Shown: in pieces, positions 24,501 to 38,900 of the stretch
Position numbering within the stretch: position 1 is the first letter of the stretch
Layout: each line of letters begins with the position of its first letter
DNA from: Periplaneta americana
Taxonomy: Eukaryota > Arthropoda > Insecta > Blattodea > Blattidae
Reading direction: 5' to 3'
NCBI RefSeq assembly: GCF_040183065.1
Contig: NC_091126.1
Coordinates: 145,044,204-145,108,203, forward strand
Length of the DNA stretch: 64,000 nucleotides
Program-made: the position numbers and the translations under genes
Notes under the pieces: model-generated
The model's database searches: none
The model's input: only the letters and a program-made list of their open reading frames with translations
Told to the model about the DNA's origin: nothing

Positions 24501-27500
24501 TGCCAGAAACCACGTGTTAATCATGTGCTGCGGTGCATGAGAATCAGTTCACAACAAAGCATCGCATTAAGACTGAAAATGGACAATTTTAGGGCTTCTA
24601 ATGGATGGTTTCATCACTTTAAGTAGCATGACATTACATACAAAAATGTGTGTGATGAAGGTGCAACTGTTCCAGATGAGTCGGTGGATCATCAGAAAGA
24701 CGATGTGCCACGTCTCATTGAAGGCTATGATGCCAAAGATATCTCTAATACCGATGAAATGGGGGTCTTCTACTCCCTGATGAGAGCCTCCACATAAAAG
24801 GAGAGACCTGCCATGGTGGGAAGAAAAGTAAGGAGAGGCTCACTGTTCTTCTCTGTACAAATGCAGATGATTCTGAGAAGTTGAAATCCTTGGTAGTTTG
24901 CAAATATGAAAAAGCAAGGTGTTTTAAAAATGTCCTCACACTGCCATGCAGTTACAAGAACAACAGGACTGCCTGGATGATAATGAACATTTTTAGCAGC
25001 TATCTGAGACAGCCTGGACGTGCAAAAAGGGGGCTGCTAACAGGAAGATAATTCTTTTAGTGGGTAAGTGTCTGCCACATCCCCCTAATACGTCATTCCT
25101 GAAGAATGTGAAGGTTGCTTTCTTCCCATCTAACTGTATAGCTGTCTCCAACCCCTGAATTTTGGTGTAATTCATGCCCTCAATGGGAAGTATAGACGTT
25201 CACTGGTGCAGAAACAGATTGCTGCCGTGGACAGACAAACTGGAGATTCTGTTTTCAAAATCTCCATCCTCACTGCCATGCATATGATCTGCAATGCATG
25301 AGAGGAAGTGTCAGCAGCCACCATCACCAATTGCTTCAGAAAAGCAGGCTTTATGAAGGCTGTCAGTGGTGACAACATGGAGAATGAAGAAGACTGCATC
25401 AATGAACGCTAGCAGGACTGGAAGCTGTATGAAGATATATGTGTAGCTTCAGTATTGATGAATCCAGGTGAAAAGGAAGTTACTCTTCCTCCATCAAAGA
25501 TGTCCAGCAAAACAGACATCCATTCTTGATTTCTTCAAGAAGTAGCAGATAAACTTGATGTAACCAACCAAAGTACTTAATGTTGTGAAGCTCTTTAAAG
25601 CATTTTTGTTCTTTTAGTTGAGATTAGACCACAAAAATTAGTTTTTAAATATGTTGATGTGTTTCTTTTTCAATTTTGGCAAAACCCCTATTTTGGGTTT
25701 TTCTCGATTCTGGGTGTAATTTATCTAGTTCCCCGAAAAACCCAGAATCGAGGTTTCACTGTACTTTATGTAGATCTTGTGCTGTTAGGCGTAATTAATA
25801 AATTTTTAGAGTACCTGGATAACAATAAAGAGAACTTTAATTATCATTTTTTCCTTTCACAGATAAGCAGGATATCTGGAATGTGTGGTTCATCCGAAAA
25901 ATTGCTTATCTAAAATAACCTCTGCCCCCCCCCATTGTTTTTGGATAAACGGACGGGGTTCTACTGTACTTATACTCGCTGTATTTGCTTCCTAGCACTC
26001 TACTCACCTGAATTAACTTGACTTTCAGTCTCACTTCTTCTTCACCCTGGTTATCTATGCTAGCTCGCAACTTTATGGACTCGCCACAGACATATGCTGA
26101 TCGCTCCAGCTGCGTTCGAAGAACGACAGGACCCTTCTCGCAACAGAGGCAACACGTAGTTCGTTTGTCCTGTCCCACCATCGGTTTCTAAAAAGTGGTA
26201 TTTTGTTTGGGATAGAAAAAGAAAGGATTTTTTTCTTTATATTACAAACTTTTAATATCAAACATCCAATTTCATAATGACAGCTAAAATGACTGCTTAC
26301 CAAGTAGTGCTCGTCCATGCAGTCGATGTGTGGGCCTATCACAGTGAAATATTTCATGCCTTGAGGGGGAGAGGCATACGGAATGTCCACTGTCACCTGT
26401 CAGAATAACTTATGTCATTATCAATAATTCTTGTGTACTGTATGTATGTTAAGAATTTTGATACGAGGTTTTCATTCTTAGCCGACAATTTATAATGGTA
26501 CTGGTACACATCAAAGTTAGATTAGAAAGGAAATTTCTTCTTTTATTCTTCTACGTCATATTTTAGACAACGAAAATCAAATTTCCTTCCAAACTCATTT
26601 GGAAACTAAATATATGTTACGAAAACTTAAGCGACATATGTGACAAACAGAAAAGAGCAAATTTGTTTATTTAAAATATTTCTCTGTATACAAGTGGTAG
26701 GAATGATCTAATGGTAGGAATGATCATGATTTTAAAATCAAATGTAGGAAACAGAAAACGGATGTAGGTAAATTCTCATTTTTAAATAGAACTATAAATG
26801 ATTGGAATGACCTACCTGCAGCGGTCTTTGAGGGCTGTCCTTCCTTAAGGAGATTCAAGAATAACTTAAAAAGTTGTGTATAAAGTGCAAATTAAAATTA
26901 AGGCGACATTTAACATTTAATTTTTTAAGGTGACATGTATTTATTTAGCCTGACGAGTTACTTCCTTGGTTTGAATTGTAAATTATTTAAAAATAGGATG
27001 TAAGAGAGCCTTAGACTAGAAATGTTTAGTTTAAATGTAGTTCTGTTTTTAAGTATGCATAAGGGTGTAATTATTTGACTTATTTGAACTGTTGTATCAG
27101 TGAAGCGAGATGAGTCAGTGAAGTTATGGTTTTACAGTGCAGTGAATAGTTCCGATCAGCAGTGGCGTAGCATGAAATTTTGAGCAGGGGAAGCTAACTC
27201 AAGTTGTCTTTCATGCAATATGAGAAAACGTATTACAAAAATACAGTCTTAAAATAAATAGTAGTCAGTGTCAAGTCAGCAGTCGAAGATTGGTTGGAAC
27301 ATCGTAAGTAACACCAATAAGACATGACCTCAAATGATACATAGTAAAATATGATTTCACGGTTTACACATATCTCTTAACAAATAGACATATATACGTA
27401 TAACATTAGCTCACTCCCTGTCATACTTACAGACATCACAATATTAGTATAATTACGTAAGTATGCGTCTGTCTTTTGGTTGTGTTCTTCATTGACAGCA

Positions 27501-30500
27501 AGGGAGTCGGTCATTTGTTTTTTAAATCACACTTTTGTTCGTAAGTCAGTCTTGATAATACAATTGTCCTAAAAAATTCAAGTAAATTAGTGTCAGGAAC
27601 TGTTATTTCGCTCATTATTTATTATATCAGCCACAATGCACACTAACACTTCAACTGAACACAACTGACGAAAAGGGATAACTCGGAAACTACTTATTTT
27701 AAATGTTAAAGCTAGCTTCTTGTGAGCCTTGCGACTAGGGTAGTTTAGTTAGAAAGGGATGGAAAATCTGCGGGGTGGATTACACAGAAGAAACCGGTCT
27801 GCTTGGAAGCTGGTGTGTGCAGGCTTCTTGTTTACTGCTGCATCACAAATCATCCTGAGCTGCCGCATCACAATATTTAACGCGTAAATATAAATTCTAT
27901 TAAAATTAAAAAATAATTTTCTGCATAAACTGCAGGTTTATTATGAAATTATTATTAACTGGGGAAGCTAAGCTTTTTAGCTTACATTGACGCTACGCCA
28001 CTGCTGATCAGTGATAATTTATAGCGTCAATGAAATGTGTTCTATAGTGTCAGTGAAATGTGTTATAGAGTGTCAGTGAAATGTGTCCTAAAGTGTCGGT
28101 GAAATGCGTCATAGTGCCACTACAGTGAGTGAGATGAGAGTAAAGTGAAAGACTATTGAAACTTATGTAGGGCCTGTACTTAATTATGTAGGTTGTATTG
28201 TAAAATTAGGTATTTTATTTATGTTTTATTATTATTGTGTTAAATTGTATTGTGTATTCTTATTGTATTGTGTATTGTAAATTTTATTGTGTATTGTTTA
28301 TAATTTTATTGTGTATTGTTTATATTGTGTATACCACTGCCATGGGGTGCTTGCCCACTTGCAGTGTAAATAAATACATACAAAAAGAAACCTCCGTAAA
28401 TCTAGATATCACTTTGATTATAGTCTTAACTCATGCAACTAACATTACTAAAAGACTTATTATAGTATGAAACTGTATTTCAATTTATTTCAATCACAAT
28501 GCTGCATGCTCAACCTTACTTATTGCTCAGCAGTGACTTGGCCCATTAATATGATGTATTATGGTACACTAATATGCTCAGTCATTGATTTTCTGTAACT
28601 AGTAGCCTACTTTAGATTACCTTGCCATTATTTATTCTCTTCCATTATTTGGTCACCTAACTGTTGATGACAATCTAAGTAATTAATTATTGATGAACAT
28701 AAAATGAAAACAAATACCTTGATGTAGTAGCGTATGAAGCCAGGTTTGCTTTCGAATGAGCATGGGAGAGAACTCTCAGGAAGTTGAAACTGAAATGGGA
28801 ATTGATGGAGACCACGAGGTAGTATTGGTACATTGCCTTCTGGTTTGTCTGAAAATAAGGAAAATCGATTTTTAATTAGCCATCAGCTTCATAACACGTG
28901 TATAAGCAATATTTGTTGAAATACTTTCGATTACAATAGGTATAAATCTATGATTTACTTCACAGATTTCAGAACATTGACCATATAATTTATTTATTTA
29001 TGTTGTTATTTATATTAAAATTAATTTATTGTTTTTGTAGGCTATATGTTGTTGATTTAATTTTTTGGCACATAAGTGCAACGGATTTAAGCCCCTTATA
29101 TAAAGTAGGCCTAATTCTAAAACTTTTATTAGGAAATACAATGATAACATGAGCCAATATAAATTTACAAGATAGAGCATCGCCTATTATAGAACAATTA
29201 CACATACCTTCTCTCAGAGTAGACCTCTAATAACAGACATCTGTAATTGTCCTCAACTTAATGTGGGACCAGTGGCGTTACTCAAATTTTATCAGAGAAT
29301 CATTTTTAATACTTCTGTTCTGTTCAGTATTACTTTAAGTGCAATTTTCTAAAACAAACTAATACTGGTACATACATTGAATTCAACTTCTCAAGAAACA
29401 AGTTGGTGCAGTGGTACCACAGAAAACACATGCTCCCCTTCAGGGGAGAGGATGGTATTTTTTGGTGAAAAATGAGTAAATTTTCAAAAAAAAAAATTCT
29501 TTAAAAACTCTGTGATATGTGTGGAATGCATAGCATAACAATTTGTGGGTATTTGTGCCCTTATCGGATGTTGAGTCGTCATTTTTAAACTTCCTGCGTT
29601 ATGGATTTTTAAATCACTCGCCCACTTTTATTGTTGTTTCCGGTAAATTAAATTTAAAAAAAAATGTTTTCTTTAAAATATTCTTTGATATTTGTGAAAT
29701 GCATTGCATAACATTTTGTGGGTATTTGTGCCCTTATCGGATGTTGAGACGTTATTTTTAAACTTCCTGCGCTATGGATTTTTAAATCACACGCCCCCTT
29801 TTATCGGTTTTCAGTAACTTCATTTTTTTTGCTACATTGCCAGACAGAAATGGATATAATTTCTGATATATTAAAGATACATGCATGAAATTTAGAACAC
29901 ACATTCTTTACACTATTAGGAAATTTTTCTCTGTAACAGAATTTTGTTACTTGATTTCATTTTAAAAATACGTCCGTTTGTTTTCAAGAAAGGAAATCAG
30001 AAATTTGTTATTAAATTTTAATTGTTTATTTTACAAACGTAGGGACTAATATCAAAATTCTGTTACAGATAGTTTGTAGAACATGCTTTTGCAAATACAT
30101 TGCAAAAAACTGTTTGAATCTATCTTTAAAAACGGTTTATATATATCGGTTTTAGTACAATCCTGCATGGGTATATATTTTTTCAAATTTGGGCCCCCAA
30201 ATATTTTTTTTTTCAAAATATTTATATTTGGTTGGGTTGCTACAGTTATGAGCTCTCTACATACAAAAAATTAATATTTTACACCCAATAGGAAAAAAGT
30301 TTAAAAAAATACCATCCTCTCCCCTTCGGTTGTGAACTTGAGTCTGTCATGAAACACATTTCTTAGTATTGCCATACTGTCATTTGTTGAAGATAATGTA
30401 AATTATCTTTCTTCTTTCATAAGCATGATAAAAATGGGTTTAGTATTTGGGGATGTGATGGTTTCCATAAGAAGCATGGAAGTAATTATTCTCTTCGTAT

Positions 30501-33500
30501 TTTATTGTACGCAAAACACATTTCATTTTGCTGGGATTTTCCGAAATCCATTATCGGCTATTTTGCGAATTTACATATCTGTGAAATGTTAACCAAGATT
30601 CATTGGAGAATATATTAATTGGAGTCTATTTCACCATCATACATTTCTCCGGAAAGCTGGATACAATACCTAATTTACTCACTAAGCAGGATCGCACATA
30701 CTTAAAAAAAAAAGAAAAACATGTTATTTTAAATGGTTTTAGTTTCAATAACTTAGTTGATATGCTGAAGATTTTGGAATATTGATCTGATTTCCTATAT
30801 AACACACACAACTGATTTTCATGGCGATCTTTCACTTTTTGTTGACTTAAGTCTGTTCATGTACTGAAGGACAGTCTTTCTAATCGGTATAGAATTCTCA
30901 TGTACTTTTTTTCGTAAAATGTAAATACTAGGACTCAAAATAAATCTTTAATAGGCTATTAAGTAGCTTGTAAGATAAAATTCTTAAAGAGTTTCATGCT
31001 TCCATTTTCTCACAGAAACAAGACTAATAACCTTTGCCCCAGATAATAGCTCTGTCATCAATGAAGTACTGGTCATCTTTAACAGTTCTCCTGTCCCCAC
31101 TGACGACGACTTTCCACTCTGCGTGAGCTTTTCCTCTCAAAACAACTCGAACCGCTGGAACAAAAGAAATATCATGTGTGATCCTGAATTCACTTGAGTA
31201 AGACAGTACATTGAGTTATGTTTGAATATAAATTTTATTATAGCATCAATTTTATTAGGCTTACATTTTTTCAAGTACTGACATGTGAGACGAATGAAAA
31301 TTGCATGATTTCTTAAAAAGTGTATTTATCATACCCTTAGCATTTAACATTTGTTTTGGTTAACGTGTTGTAGTTTTATATTTTTTAAAAGAACTACAAA
31401 GCGTAAGTTAAATTAGAATTATTTTTTGTCACGCAATAAGCTCACAGAATATTTTTAAATAGATTGGAAAAAATGTTTTATATAGTTATGTACAGAGACC
31501 GGAAGTTTAGGCATTATGAATCATTAAAATAGGCAGGCAAAAAGGCATCATAAATAGCTAAAATAGGCAGGCAAAAAGGCATTATAAATAGCTAAAATAC
31601 GCAATAAAAGGCAATTACAAAAACCTTGCACTAGACCCACAACCTTGCACTTTCCACAAAGGGATTTCGGCAGCAAGAAAAGCTTTACATAAGTCGAATT
31701 CAAATTGAGATTTTCGACTCGATGTTACAATTACCGTTGGAAGCAAAGAAATCTTCTTCCCAGTAGCCTTGGAAAGTGCATTTTTGTGTTTGGTTATACT
31801 GATATGTTGCAATATGAAATATTTAGCTAGCTACAACAACGTCGCAATGAAAACTTAAAGAAAAATAACCGTTAAAAATAATGTTAGACCTGCACTCATT
31901 GTTGCCTTGTCAAATAAACACAAACGATACTGGTACAGTAATTAAAATGATTACTGTTATACATTTTTGCACGGCAGCACTCATTGTTGCAAAGAGAATA
32001 TACATTCAGTGAAGTCACTTTCATTGTAACGGTTATAGAAATAAATTAAAATATACCTGGGCAATTTTTAATAATAAATTAATAAACAATATATAAATAA
32101 TCAAATAAAGGCAAAAAAGCTTTTATTTTGTAAATTCGACATTTATATTAAAAAAGGCAGAAAAGGACAACATAAAACTATGACGTTTCAATCCCAAAGG
32201 TATAATTGATACAGATTTACTTTCAAAATGAAGATAGATTTAACACATTTAATAAGGCATTCTGCCAAAGTTCTGGTCTCTGGTTATGTATATATGGTAT
32301 ATGAATCATCAAGTTCTTTGAAAAAACTTAGAAATGGAAGACACACGGGAATAACAATCGACGTCCACATAAAGAAGTTCCGAGAAAAATCGATTTTAAA
32401 GTTAAATATATAGTAGTACAGGTCCATAGCCAGCTTCTTAAACTTGGGGGGGGGGCATCATAAATTTGGAGGGGGAGACAAGTAATGTGCCACATTTTCT
32501 ATAACACTATGTTATTTATTATTTACCTTTTACTCTGATAGAGTTAAGGTCTTCTCATTCACCCAACCAGAAGCGTCAAAAACATAACATCACAATGGGA
32601 TGCGTACCGGTACAAAAATAATTAAAGAAGAAAAATTATGAAATACACTTTAAAAGTAATAAATGAAAAGATAATGGCCCTCTGAACAACAACAAGAAAT
32701 AAATTTAAATCAAACTGAAGAAAATGAACTAATAAAAACGCAAAATGTAGAAAAAAAAAAAAAAAAGAATTAATACACAGGACAAGTTTAGAAGGTGTTT
32801 GTTAAAAACAACTGAAGACTGGACATAAAAAGGCTGTAAGTGCCAATATCTTTGAAAATTAGTTTTTCCTACAAAGAAAAAAAAATGTATGTCCCTTGCT
32901 CAGTCCATTGAGAAAAATGCTAAGTCCCATATTCATCTTATTTAGAGCCTAGCTTCTCCCACAGACTTATAAAACGTATGATGTTACATTACTAGTTGCA
33001 CAAGAAAGCTCTGTTTTCTATGGTTGATCTCTTTGGCACTTACAGCCTTTTTTATGTTCAGTCTTCAACTGTATTTTACAATATTAAACTGGACAAAAGG
33101 TAATGATACTTATATAAAACGGAGAAAAACAGCCTATCTAATGACACTTCGAAATAGAGTTACACTAGCAAAAGTTTTATCCTTTATTTTTAATTTAAAA
33201 CAAATTTATCCAAATCTACAACCTTATTTAGGTCATAACTTAATTGTTTAGTCAACTGTCCAAAGACAGATTGGAACCTCATAAGCGACACCAGTAAGGC
33301 ATCACTCATGATGCAACTAAGCCGGAGATAATGGGGTAGTGTGGCTAGTTCCTTTCCCCCTTGCTGACCAGGAACATATTTCACTAATCAGACTTAAGAT
33401 GTTACGTATACAAACAATTGTTCTTCCTCTGACACATATCAATAAGTGAGATGCACTGCCTGGTAATAGCTGTACAGTACGTATCTGTCAGAACCTCAAT

Positions 33501-35894
33501 CAGAATATCATATAGTACTTTTGGAGCACTATACTGTGTGGATTTTCTTTATTAAAACACATCACACAACACAAATAATACAATAATTTTAGGTTCGAAT
33601 ATTCACTGAAAGTGAAAGTTCTTGCGAACTTCCTTTTTTTTAAGGTTATTTTACGACGCTTTATCAACAGCTTAGGTTATTTAGCGTCTGAATGAGATGA
33701 AGGTGATAATGCCGGTGAAATGAGTCCGGGGTCCAGCACCGAAAGTTACCCAGCATCTGCTCTAAATGGGTTGAGGGAAAACTCCGGAAAAACCTCAACC
33801 AAATAACTTCTCCAACCAGGATTTCAACTCGGGCCTGCTCGTTTCGAAGTCAGACATGCTAACAGTTACGCCAAAGCGGTGAATGTTTTAAGTTGTTAAA
33901 AGCCCCTTTTGCGTAATAACTGTGAGCCCTGAACAGGTCTATACTTTAGGGCAGTGGGTCTAATGTGGGACTACAGAAGCATTAATTAGTATTCCCGGTC
34001 AAAGTCGATATCAACTTGAATTATTATCGTCTTACGGGGACTTCGGATGGGAAACAAAAGACATATCAATACACAAAAGGCATTGTAATCCCTGCTGTTG
34101 TTGTGTAATCATAATAGGTTTAAGCTTGCTTGTATAGGCTTTGTATAAATTATCTACTGAGATTACGCTTTAGAAAATATCATGCTGGTATTATCTTATA
34201 CGTCCGAATGTACGGCTCGTCTCGTGAGGCGGGGCTACAGGGGTGCACAAATGTACAGTATCAACTTAAAGATTGGCTTTGGCTTGGTTTTACGTGGGCT
34301 GGATCCGGGACGGGTCCGAATACTTAGACACAGTTTGGCCCATATGCGTTGATTGTCCTAGTCCGACATGTGGCTTGGTTGGCATTCGTGAATCCGACGC
34401 TGACAGGTCGACCATCCTAAATCAGCCTCTGATAGAGAGCCAGGTCCCGTTTCGCGGACGAATAGCACGAAGCCCCAAGCCCTTCCTGTTCAGCCGAAGC
34501 TACAGGAAGGCCATTATGTTGGAGCCAGTAGCGGCCGGTGACTGAAATCCTCAGTGAGGCCTGATGTAATTAGTTTAAGTAGGCTATCTCCCATACAATA
34601 TTTAGCAGCGATCTTGGCTGGGGGGAACACGTTACTGACACAGCGGAAGAAGCATGGATAGCGTTACACTTTGTGATGAGGTTATTAAGAAAAGCTTCTG
34701 ATAAATCCAAAGTGATTGCATATAAATCACTAGTTCGTCCAGTAATGGAATATGGTGCTGCATGTTAAGACACTGGAAAAGATTCAAAAACGGACTCTCA
34801 AGCGTTGTCGTAATAATTCACCATAAAATGGGACACACTCACGGACAGGAGAACGCGAATTCGATTATGCGCAATGTTCAAATTATACAGAGGTGAGCCT
34901 GCCTGGAGAGAAATAAAAAATAGGTTGCAGCCGCCAAATTACTCTTCAAGGAACGACCACTCACATAAATTGAGGGGAAGAAGACAGAGGACGGACACTG
35001 GAAAGTATTCTTTTCTCAATCGTACTATCAGGGACTGGAATGCTTTACCTGCAGGCTTACTAAAGGCTTTACCAATAACCAAAGATGTATTTAAAAATAG
35101 GCTTAAGGACTTTACTAATAGACGGTAGTAGGCCTATATTACACACATTATTTAAAGGGTGTAATTGATATTTTGTTATTTGAAATGTATCAGTGAAGAA
35201 GTGTGTTATGTCAGTAAAGTGTGTTGTGTAAGTGAAGTGTGTTTGTGTCAGTGAAGTTTTAGAGTGCTATTCATAGACATTTCGCTAGTCCGCGCTACGA
35301 GCGTGCTAAACTAGCCCCGTCTATCGACTGGTTACTTGTACAGGATTCATATCATATCATATCGCTAACACTGGTTTATGAATACGAAAAACGTTAGTTC
35401 GCTGATCATCCACCGGAAGCCCGCACTAAGAATGTCTATGAATACTGCCCTTATAGTTTATAGTTGCAGTGCAAAGTATTTGAACAGTAAAATGTTTTTG
35501 AAGTGTTAGTGAAATCAGGGTAGAATCAGTGAAATGTGTCGTAGTTCCAGTGCAGTGAGTGAGTTGTCAGCGAAATGAGTGTAGTGCTGAAAGGTACTTG
35601 TGCAGGTATGAACATATCATACTCGTGGGTTTATTTCGAACTTAGAGTTAAGATACAAATTAGATTTACTTTAAATGTTAGCTTAAGTAATCGTGCTTCA
35701 TTTAATTTAGGATGCTCCCTGTTATTATTATTATTATTATTATTAATTTATTATTAATTGTGTTTATTATTAATTGTCATTATCGAGTGTAATTAGTTAC
35801 CACTGCCACAGGGTAGGCCTATATCCCATTTGCAGTGAGAATAAATGCATACACATACAAAAGTTTATTATTGATGATATTTTATTATGATTGA

Positions 35895-35946
<52 letters not shown>

Positions 35947-38900
35947 GAAAAATAATATGTCATTCACCAAATAATTTTCTATGCTGTGAGTTTGTTTCAG
36001 TAAAGGTTTAATTTTTATAAAGCAACGCATATTATGCTCAGCTGAAGAAGCATGTGTTGAAATTCCCCTGGAAATATTTTTCCGATCGTTGAAGCTGTCG
36101 GTAGGCCACGCTGTTCCCTCCCTCCCTCTCCCTCCGTCTCTCACACACACAAGCACGGACAACAGAACAGTTTATTTCGCGCCACATTACCAAAAAGACG
36201 CATTTATGTTCCCCACACCAGGAAGCATTGAAAGTTCGCGTTTTACAATCCATGAGGATTTACTTGTCTAGTCCCTTTTAGAAAGAGAAAGAATACTCAC
36301 CATCTCTCTCCACTCATTTATTGTGACGGCGATATGGTCAACACTCCTTCCAACAACCACGAGTTAGCAGCGGCGGCACTCTCTTTCTCTTCAAATTCTG
36401 ACTCCTCTCCGTCAGAAAGTTCCTCGTCCGTGTCCGTGTTGTCCAAATTTATTACGAACCGATCACTAATTTCATCTACTAGTCCGTCCTTTTCCCAATA
36501 AAATTGTTCAACTTTTTCTACGTATTCACAGGTCTTTCTCCAATTATCTTCCGTCACTTTTGCAAGAGTGCTCTCAAAGAACAATTTCACATCTTTACTT
36601 TTGAGCGAAATACTATGCTTCGCAACGCCATTTTTAACCTGTCCCCATATTAATTCGTCCGCGTGTAAGTGACAAAGGTATGGTGGCTGTCTCACTACAG
36701 TATGGAAATGCATTGTCGCAATTTGGTCGATTTCGTATGTTTTGAAATTGTCTTTTATAGTTTTTACAAGTTCATACAATACAGGTTTCATGGATCGTAA
36801 ATCAAGTTCAACATTATTGCTACGAAGCCAGGACTGCAGTTCAGATTTCGACGTTGATGAAATCGGTGCCTTATTGAGTTCTGTTGAATGATAGGAGGCA
36901 TTGTCCATAACAATGATACTATTGAGAGGAATGTTTGGTAATAATTGATTAATGAACTAGTTCTTAAATACAGTACTGTTCATCACCTCGTGGTTTCTCT
37001 CTCAAACTCCATATGCTTCCAGTGAATAAGTTTTCCTTAATTAACGCGTCATTTATATCCTTCAAACTAGGCAACAAATAAGTCCGATATAAATAATAAA
37101 TTACTCGTCTTATAGTGGCGGCAGAAAATGAGTCAATTGCAGTTTTCTGAGGGGTCCTGTTTGGGCGTTTCTTTCCTAGAGTTCGCAGGTCACTTCCACT
37201 TTCTAGCGCCTCCCTTTGTTTTGTTTTTTTTTTTAATCCTGCTAACACTACGAGACGATATACCTGTCGCTGCAGCAGTTCTTCCGGTAACTCTCGACAC
37301 AGATATTGCTTGCTTTCCGCATTTCTGTGCCTCATATTCTTCGGTAAAGAATTTCTGTATATTAATAACCATGTTCATACTGTCCGACTTCAAGGCTTTC
37401 CCGCGTTTTCCCATATTGCTTACCATGATTATTAAAAACATGAGCACAACACTAATTACAATGTTTAAGGTAATAGGGAAACAATGCAATTCCGAAAACA
37501 TTTTGTTTAAATTGTGAATTGAAGGGCTCAGAGCCAAAGGCGACCAACCCACAATTTTGTATTGTTAATTGTAACCCTTTTTTCAAAACTATACATTGTT
37601 GTTATAGATTCATGCTATATTTTTGTATTTATTCATCATCATCATCATCCTTCACGAATTAGGCCTCTGTAGACCTGTTTCGGCCCCATCTAGCAGTCTT
37701 CTTAAAGGCCTTCCTGGTCGACGATGTCCTCTAGGTTTATACTGCATCATAATTTTTGGGATTCTTGAATTTTCCATTCTTCTTACATGATCTAGCCAAT
37801 TGAATTCCTATCTGCTGATTTTTTCTTCTACTGACTCTACTTCTAATTGTTCTAAAATTTCTTCATTCCTTTTTCGGTCTAAAAGAGTATATCCTGCTGT
37901 CCTCCTCAAAAATTTCATTTCCGTTGCTTTGATTCTGTTCGCGTCTTTTTTCTTTAATGACCAAATCTCGCTTCCGTATAAAAGGGTGGGTAATGCTAGT
38001 GTATTATATATTTTTATTCTTGTAGATTTTTGTACTAATTTAGCTTTTAATGCATTGTTTATTATTCCTAGAATTTGTGTAAATTTGGTAATTTTCTTGT
38101 TCACATCTTTTTCATTTTGATAAGATATTTCACAACCCAGATAATTGAAATTTTGCACTTGTTCGAGGCATTGGTTATTGTGTATTATCTTACTTCTGAC
38201 TGGGTCTTGTCCTAAAAATGCCATTACTTTTGATTTTTGTGCTGAAATTTCCATCCCAAAATCTTTTAATATTTTATTTAATGTATACAATCCTCTTTGT
38301 AAATTATCCTCTGAATTGGAAATTATGACTTGATCATCGGCGTAGAGTAAGGTATTTAATGTTAGAGCACTGTATTTATTCAATGTAGACCAATTAAAAT
38401 AAATTGTGAAACCAATCATTTTTTGTCAGGATCCTCTTAATTTCACCCCTTATTTGCTCATTTTGTAATTGTGGGTTAGTCGCCTTTGGCTCTGAGCCCT
38501 TCAATTATGTTATATTAAATTGATACAACAAGACACACACTTACTTCACTGTTCACAAAATATTACCGAATAAATAAACTCGAACAACGCCAAGTGGCCA
38601 CTGAGAGATCCACTAATTGGGTTTGCAAAAGTGTGTTCTTGAAGGGCTAAGGGAGAGGGAGGGAAGGGACTTCCAAGAATTCTACAAAAGAAAACCTTTT
38701 CCCCGTTACATCTGTTGACGGTCGGTAGAAAAGAACCGCAGACAAGGACAGTAGAAATCACGCCAACTTAACCCTCATGCACTTGTAATATAATCTTTCT
38801 GAAAAATTGTCAGTGACGGCATAGGTCTGTTTTAATTTAAAACTTCTCTTATTTCAATATTATTTCCTCTCGAAAAGGATAGACTACTCTAACAATGAAT

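Larger units (their letters stand above)
22346..25966 (+). mobile_element. pogo/Tigger element 1, internally deleted, host of two nested insertions
   Basis: Ends read CAGTAGAGCCTCGTTTATCTG and, inverted, CAGTAGAACCCCGTCCGTTT (TA at 25967-25968). Between them, after removing a Harbinger (22670-23801) and a second Tigger (24232-25761), about 0.96 kb remains. It encodes a transposase with only its N-terminus ([20 protein letters not shown] at 24014) joined to its C-terminus ([16 protein letters not shown], to about 24200), so the DDE core is deleted. Confidence 0.8.

Noticed and set aside
35797-36162. Minus-strand frame with a long Asn run
   Set aside because: The Asn run is the (ATT)n microsatellite read on the minus strand; flanks have no family resemblance.
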